Of a stretch of DNA of 64,000 nt, positions 58,114 to 64,000 are shown in pieces. Each line of letters opens with the position of its first letter. Position 1 is the stretch's first letter. Below the pieces are notes generated by a model. That model was given only the letters and a program-made list of their open reading frames with translations. It searched no databases and was not told the origin of the DNA. Source of the stretch: Brachypodium distachyon (Eukaryota; Streptophyta; Magnoliopsida; Poales; Poaceae); NCBI RefSeq assembly GCF_000005505.3, contig NC_016134.3, positions 39,370,150 through 39,434,149 on the forward strand. The letters run 5' to 3'. The position numbers were made by a program, and so were the translations under genes.

Positions 58114-59431
58114 TACATATGATTTGATTGAAAAAATTATATGATGTTGCCTTCATGCTTTGATTTACTTGTACTCGCGAACGAAGGGATCAGAGAATGG
58201 ACGAGAGGAACTCACCTAAAGTTTGAATATGGAATTATAAGTTTTCTAAAATGAGTACTTTGTCACAGGGGAAAATCAACATATTATCTCGGGGCAAATT
58301 GTCTTTTCATCTCTTACTTGACGGTCAACTAACGGTAATGGCATATTTGTACCCCATGCAAAATCTGAGTGACAGATTTGAAACATGAATTTTTTTAGTG
58401 AGATTGGGATCTGGATAAAATTTGGATGGCAAATATGAAATTCTCTCACAAAAAATAATAATAATACATATTTGGCATATGCGGGCCTTAAATTGCTTTG
58501 ATGTTTTATTGCTAGCTTATCAAGTATATCTTCCTTGTTAAATCTCAAGCATCCAATGATCACGATAATTCAGATGATATGGATTAACGTGCTCGTTTCC
58601 CTCGAACACTCGTCATTGTCTTTCTAAACGTACATAATAGATATAGAGGTTTTGTGGTCAACCAACTGCGGTTTCTGGGCACTCTTCGTTTGTTTGGTGC
58701 CATGAAAACAGTGAAAATTCTCACCAAAACCAACCAATACCTAAGTCAACAAATCCTAATTTAGGAGCAGAAATAAAATCGATATAGGACAGGCCGTCTC
58801 AAGAACACCCCTTTCATTATTCCCCTAAAAATCCAAACCCAAGCATCACCAAATGAACAAGAGGGCCCATTTTGCTCCGAAAATTTATACTGGTACAGCT
58901 TTTCCTGTCCCATGCAAACGTTTGATCCTTCACGGCTAAGTAAAATTTACAGGTACAACCTTCTTTTATCATTTCAGTTCATAGTGCTTTGAAATAATTG
59001 CAGTCACTTGCAAGAATAAATAGATATGTGGAGCTCTATCAAATAAAGATGGGGCCTAAGCAGGCAGAGATTGAGTGCATGCCAAGAATTAGCCTGCAAA
59101 TCGAATAAAGTTTGGCGCTTTATTTATACCGCCACCACTTTATCTAACTCGTCCAGCACGTGCCGTTTGCATTGGCCTTACCGCCCTCTCTGACTTTACT
59201 TACAAACTTGAATTTGGTAATTTAGAGGGAGAGTAAGTAGTATGGAGTAGTAGTAGTTTTTGTAATGCTAGTTTGGTTTGTAGTTTACCATGCTGCTTGT
59301 TTTGCCGTCCGGACGTGGTAGAAATGAGTTGTTATTGTCTTTCCTGCTTCTCTTTTTGCCGTCTAAGCTCAGCACCGTTAATTCCAAGATTCCTAGAAAT
59401 TGGAAATAGAAAGTCTAAGATCCATAGAATA

Positions 59432-59676
59432 CTCTCACCTTTTCACAAAATTGGTGTATTTTGTTTCGTTAAGACAGATTTTTGATTAAAAATTACTCTA
59501 TTAATATGTAAGTTATATGACACGAAATCACGTTCATTGGCAAGAAGTTTTAAAGACGAATCCATTGATATAAATTTCATTTATGAAAAAACACATATCA
59601 ATGAGTTTTCATCAGTCAAAAATTTGTCTTAAGAAAACAAAATACGCCAAACTTTGTGAAATGGAACGAGTGGGAG
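59432..59676. mobile_element. Stowaway-type MITE with long arms
   Basis: CTCTCACCTTTTCACAAAATT at the left pairs with TTTGTGAAATGG...GTGGGAG at the right. The arms share a GTATTTTGTTT core and a TTAAGACA...ATTTTTG stretch, about 45 bp or more. TA flanks it (59430-59431, 59677-59678). 245 bp. Confidence 0.75.
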
Positions 59677-60295
59677 TAAACCACCGAAATTATAATACTC
59701 CTACCTTTTCCCCCTCTAAATTACTAGTATGATCCCAGTGTGACGTAAAATTAGGACACAGTCACGCCGGTTTGGGCCATTGCCACGTATTCATATCACA
59801 AGATGACGTGTCATGGATTTGCTCACGGGCGTCTAGCGGAATTGTTTTTAATCGAAGATCATAAATTGAGGAACGCAAATGACGTAAATAAATAAATTGC
59901 AAGCGAAGATGTTCTGTCCGAGAGATCCGTTGGGGAGTTAATGACGGCTGTCTGAGCTCCGGACAGAGAAGAGAGCAGTGACAGCACACAGCACCGGAAT
60001 TAACTGCGTCTTGCCGAGAGATTGATGGACTGATTTAACGCCGAGCAAATTAAAGGAAAGGCGAGGTTGAAATCATTGACTGCATCTTCAACTGCGTCCG
60101 GTGGCACTGCAGGCATCCTGTCTCTGGGAGGGAGCCGGAAAGAATATCCTCGACTTTTTCCGTCAAACGAAATGGGAATATACTTGCACGTACAGCCAGA
60201 GCAACTGAGAAAAAAGATCAAATGGCATGATAGCCGTTGGATATCTGGTTCAGACGACCTTGGAGGGAGAGACAGAGAGAGGCGCATAGATTATA

Positions 60296-60415
60296 CTCCC
60301 TCCGTCCAACAAAAAATGTCTCAAGTTTATCAAAATTTAGATGTATCTAGATATGACTTGGTGTATAGATACATTCAAATTTAGTCAAAGTTGAGACATC
60401 TTTTGTTGGACGGAG
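60296..60415. mobile_element. Stowaway-type MITE (complete)
   Basis: CTCCCTCCGTCCAACAAAAA at the left and TTTTGTTGGACGGAG at the right, flanked by TA (60294-60295, 60416-60417). 120 bp. The best-preserved member of the family also seen at 776-875 and 34243-34367. Confidence 0.88.
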
Positions 60416-60417
60416 TA

Positions 60418-62821
60418 ATATTTTGTTTGAAAACAGAGGTCCATAAAATTACTGCAGTCTGAAACGTCTCGCTTGCCGAAAGCGTGCAACAAGCGCACAC
60501 AGTGATGTTGGCGTGCACTTGTGGGCAGCTTTTTCCCTTAATACTAAAAACCGAAGCAAAGTGAGAACAAACAAAATGTAAGCCGAATTGGAACAAGTGC
60601 TTGTCTCCAGTTTTCCTCCTTTTCTTCTTCATGTTTTAAAAAGATTAGTGGAAGCTGGCTCCAATTTTCTTGCAGACACGTACGGCATCTTTACTCTTTA
60701 TCTTGAGATGCAAGACGCTCCGTCTATTTTCGTGTGTCTTCACGCTCTGACTATTCTTGTTTAGTGCGGGCAAGCTTATCTTTGAGAGAGAAAGAAATCT
60801 TTATCAAAGCAATTTTCATTTCCTCCTCCTCGATGCATGCGTGAGACAGAGAAAGAGAGATAAGAACAAAAGAAAGCCAGAGTTTCCCAAGAAAAATATC
60901 TTCTTTAATCAGTAGATGGAATCTTTTTGTTATTTTAACATCCTACTAACTGAGAGAGGACAGTGAAACAGATGTGTGCCTTTAGTTTGTGGCTACAAAT
61001 CCTCCACAGTGGTATTTCTACCTTGCAGACCAATTATTGGTGAGAAAACTTAAAAAGGTGGAGGAAAAACCGACCACTTACATTGACTATTTCTTCTGTT
61101 TATGTACTACTACCTGTTTATTATTATCAAAGCAAAAGGAAAAAAAGAGAGGAAAAGGTGTGTCTAGGGGGTATGCACATCACATGCCAATTAGGTACTA
61201 GACCATTTTCTCCTGTTAGGCAGACCTTTCCTTGGAAACTCTTTGCTTGTTGACAAAATATGGCAAATAGTATCATTACGCAGTGATATACTTGGCTCGC
61301 GCACTCAATAGATTGGTCCTTCTAGGCAGGGAAAATGTTTACTATATAATTCAAGCGGTAGCAAATTATTGTTTGTATTGATCACAATCATGATGTAGGG
61401 ACTTCTTGTGGGGCCAAGTAGCATGTCAGTTTCAGAGATTAACAAAACGTTAGGAAAAATAACCTCATCTAATATGCTTTAAATTAAGTATATATGGACC
61501 TGCCGTCAAATCTCAAGAGGAAAAAAACAACAGCACGATGACCAACGGAAAAGAAAAGGAGAAAGAAAGGGGGAAAAGAAGAAGAGGAAGAGCTTCCCAG
61601 CCCATGTGACCTCCCTTCAAAATGAAACACCATTCATCTTTCTCAACAGTTGGTCATGATAGCTTTTGGAGCCTTGTAAGATGTAACCTAACAATTCATT
61701 CCTATTTGAACACATAACCACTATTCAGCCCCAGTGCGGTTTCCACAAAATGTCCTCCTAAAACTTATTTCATTCAGCACTACTATTATGAATATACTAT
61801 TTGTTGTAGTTTTGTCTAGATACATGTGTTTCACAATGCGTATCTAAACAAAGTTGTGTCAATTAATATGAATCGGAGGTAGTATTTTTTCCTAACTCCA
61901 TCTAATTTTAAAAGAACGAAGAAAAAAGTATAAAGAAGCTTCTCTTGGTCTTAGTAACCTCAATTTTTTTTTCAAATAAGAAAGAAGGAACGAGATGGAT
62001 TAGTGGAACAAAAACAGTGTCCCATTTTTATATTTGCCAACCGATTGACTTTGCTTTCAAGGTTTTTTTCTATCCCGTGAATAAAGCACCAAAATCACAG
62101 AATTCTTGCGCTTTGTGTTTTGCACGTATATCTGATATCTCTGTCATGTTTCTATTTTTTTTCCCGTCATTGGTGTGTTTTGCACAGTGCTGTTTTACCC
62201 GGCTTGGTTCCTGCTCCCGTGCTCTCTGCTCTGGCTTTTGTTCCCTGCGTTTGTCAGTATTGTCACTGAGCTCTGAGACTGCTGTGGCCGCGAGTAAATT
62301 CACAAGGATATTACCGGTGGCCAGCTAAGCTTCATGGGGGGTAGTAATAAAGGGAAAGCTCTCGTGCTCGGAGTTACTCGAGCCGTCCGCTGCGTAGGGT
62401 CGTTCTCAAATCTCAATAAATGCACGCAGAGGAAGTGGTACACTGGTACAGTCCTTGCTCCCTGTCCTGAATAGTATTGTACAGTCAGTTATCCATAAGT
62501 TCAAGTTCAAAATTTGATTAAAAAAAGAGAGTGGGCAACAAGATTGTTATTGTACCTCATCCGCCGCCTAATACATCGAACCCATTTCTGGCCCAATAAT
62601 TCTCGGGCTGGGCTTGCAGATTCGCCCAGGCCATGTGTCTTTAGCGACAGGCTTAATTAGCGACAGGCTTAATTCTCAACAAAAAAAAAAAAGCTGCAGT
62701 TCTCGGGGCATCTAACAGTACAGTAGCTTTCTCTCTTAAAAAAACAGTACAGTACCTTGGTAAGTGGTGACCCCCTCCTCCTCTAGTCTGGCGACCTGCT
62801 GGTGGTCCAATCCGTCTCTGC
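60418..62821. other. Gene-free interval
   Basis: AT-rich DNA with no open frame of recognisable content. A decayed Stowaway-like inverted repeat lies at about 61783-61882 (right end CGGAGGTAG plus TA). CT/GA-rich stretches occur at 60840-60880 and 61540-61600. No RNA gene was seen. Confidence 0.4.
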
Positions 62822-64000
62822 TTTTTTTTAGACGAAAGGCATCCGGTGACTGGCTTTATATATAAAGTCACAATGACCGACAAAGTCTGAAAGTTATGGT
62901 AGGGTTACCAGCTTACAAGGCGAGTACAAAAAAGACACAGCAAAATGGTCACAACCAAAAACAAATAGTCATTAAGTGACGTTGGAGGGCTTCAGGATAG
63001 CGAAGATGCGTCTAAACTCCGCCGCCGCCGCCGAGAGAAGCGCCTGGGAAGCTGTGGGCGGGCCAACGGGGACCAGAGCTGCAAAAATATAGCTGTTTTG
63101 AATATGCAATAAGTAATATGCGAGGCGAATTTGTGTTCGATAGTATACTTGTTCCTAATACACCAAATAGCCCAGCATTGAGCAGCAAACGACACCCAAA
63201 TTGTTTTCCTAGAAATCCCCGACAGCCCCTGAACTCAAGAAAGGAAATCAACAAAGTTCATCGGGTCCCAATCACAATGAAGAATTTCCCGCACACATGC
63301 CCACATGAGTTTTGCGAGGAAACACTCGAAGAAGATGTGAGAAACCGTTTCAATCTCACCACAAATCTTGCATGTGCCGTTCGACGGACCATGACGGCGG
63401 TGAATGTTAGAGTTAGAGGGAAGCCGCCCTCGGCAAAGTTGCCACAAAAAGACTTTAATCTTGAGGGGGACGCGCATCTTTCAAATCTCCTTGAGGAAAC
63501 AAATGGAGGGGCCGGCCATGAGCCGATCATAGAGGGACGACGTGGAGAACTCCCCAGATTTCTCCAACGTACACTTGATGTGGTCCCGCTGCGCAGAGAG
63601 AGACACATGACTAACGGCCACCTGCAGACTCTGCCATTTGGCCAAATCCAACGGGCCCAAAGACCGGCAAAACCAAGCGGTGCGCTCAGCCCATAACGAG
63701 GCCACCGAAGCTTCTGGGTTAGAAGCGATGCTGAAAAGTCTCGGATATTGTTCACAGAGAGGCGTAGAACATAGCCATTTATCAGTCCAGAATCTGACCC
63801 ACGACCCGTCACCAACCTCAAAATTAGCCCCCAGGGTCAGGAGATGTTTGGTTTTCTGGATCGCCTTCCAAAATTGGGATCCCGAGTGCGAGGCAGACCA
63901 AATGTTGTTATGCTGTAGATACTTAGCCTTGATAATGCGAAGCCAAAGCCCGGGGTCATCGTCCCGGAAGATTTTCCAGACCCATTTGGCCATTAGCGCA
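62822..64000 (-). mobile_element. LINE (non-LTR) retrotransposon, decayed 3' part
   Basis: Minus-strand reading enters from the right edge. ALMAKWVWKIFRDDDPGLWLR, GDGSWVRFWTDKW and related stretches (63993-63484) form the C-terminal part of a LINE ORF2. A TGA at 63481-63483 replaces the Trp expected in KEIWKMRVPLKIKVFLW. The frame then continues into a zf-RVT module with CKICGEIETVSHIFFEC (C-x2-C...H-x4-C). A further frameshift near 63235 separates the tail with CWAIWCIRNK. The 3' end is the A-tail, seen as a T-run at 62822-62829, preceded by a characteristic CCTTTCGTC end. The reverse transcriptase domain lies outside the window. Inactive by its stop and frameshift. Confidence 0.88.

Noticed and set aside
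63118..63696. 192-aa plus-strand frame
   Set aside because: Antisense of the LINE ORF2 remnant, which has recognisable zf-RVT motifs on the minus strand.

Overview
The window is nuclear DNA of a grass (Poaceae), most likely a compact-genome pooid such as Brachypodium or a close relative. The evidence is: intron-containing plant genes with GC-rich first exons; an SBP-box gene with an intact miR156 site that closely matches rice SPL17; many TA-flanked Stowaway-type MITEs with CTCCCTCCGT ends; Mutator-like elements with long terminal inverted repeats (TIRs); and a LINE tail. No bacterial, viral or organellar block was seen. From memory, rice SPL17 lies on chromosome 9, so a region collinear with rice chromosome 9 is expected (inference).

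Layout. 1.4-4.5 kb (minus strand): SPL17-like transcription factor, 3 exons. 5.6-14.8 kb: gene-free, with two non-autonomous Mutator-like elements carrying GC-rich cargo (5628-6904 and 13026-14348, the latter nested in another element) and a Tourist-like MITE. 17.7-19.15 kb (minus): small AT-hook protein with a TATA box and a leader intron. 23.4-24.5 kb (minus): cytochrome P450 pseudogene with one frameshift and no heme-binding exon. 26.0-27.0 kb (minus): polygalacturonase-inhibitor-type LRR protein. 27-34 kb: repeat-rich, holding a two-exon fragment of an AINTEGUMENTA/PLETHORA-type AP2 gene. 34.9-38.2 kb (plus): EMSY-like ENT/Tudor gene, 10 exons. 38.75 kb: tRNA-Phe(GAA). 39.6-42.2 kb (minus): SANT plus bromodomain protein, 3 exons. 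44.1-45.2 kb (minus): 362-aa plant protein of unknown function. 47.0-47.3 kb (minus): 105-aa protein with an NFDDG motif. 48.3-50.2 kb (minus): 117-aa coiled-coil protein, 2 exons. 51.0-54.3 kb (minus): AT-hook/PPC (AHL) protein, 5 exons. 55-62.8 kb: gene-poor, with a degenerate 30-bp tandem repeat, poly-G/poly-C tracts and MITEs. 62.8-64.0 kb (minus): 3' end of a decayed LINE running off the window.

The genes do not form an operon-like pathway. Four of them (small AT-hook, EMSY-like, bromodomain, AHL) encode predicted chromatin-associated proteins, and SPL is a developmental transcription factor. The clustering may be chance. The most unusual items are the AP2 fragment in a repeat-rich block, the two MULEs flanking the SPL upstream region, a tandemly duplicated near-perfect hairpin MITE at 43.2 kb, and the 30-bp repeat whose open frames show a 10-residue period.
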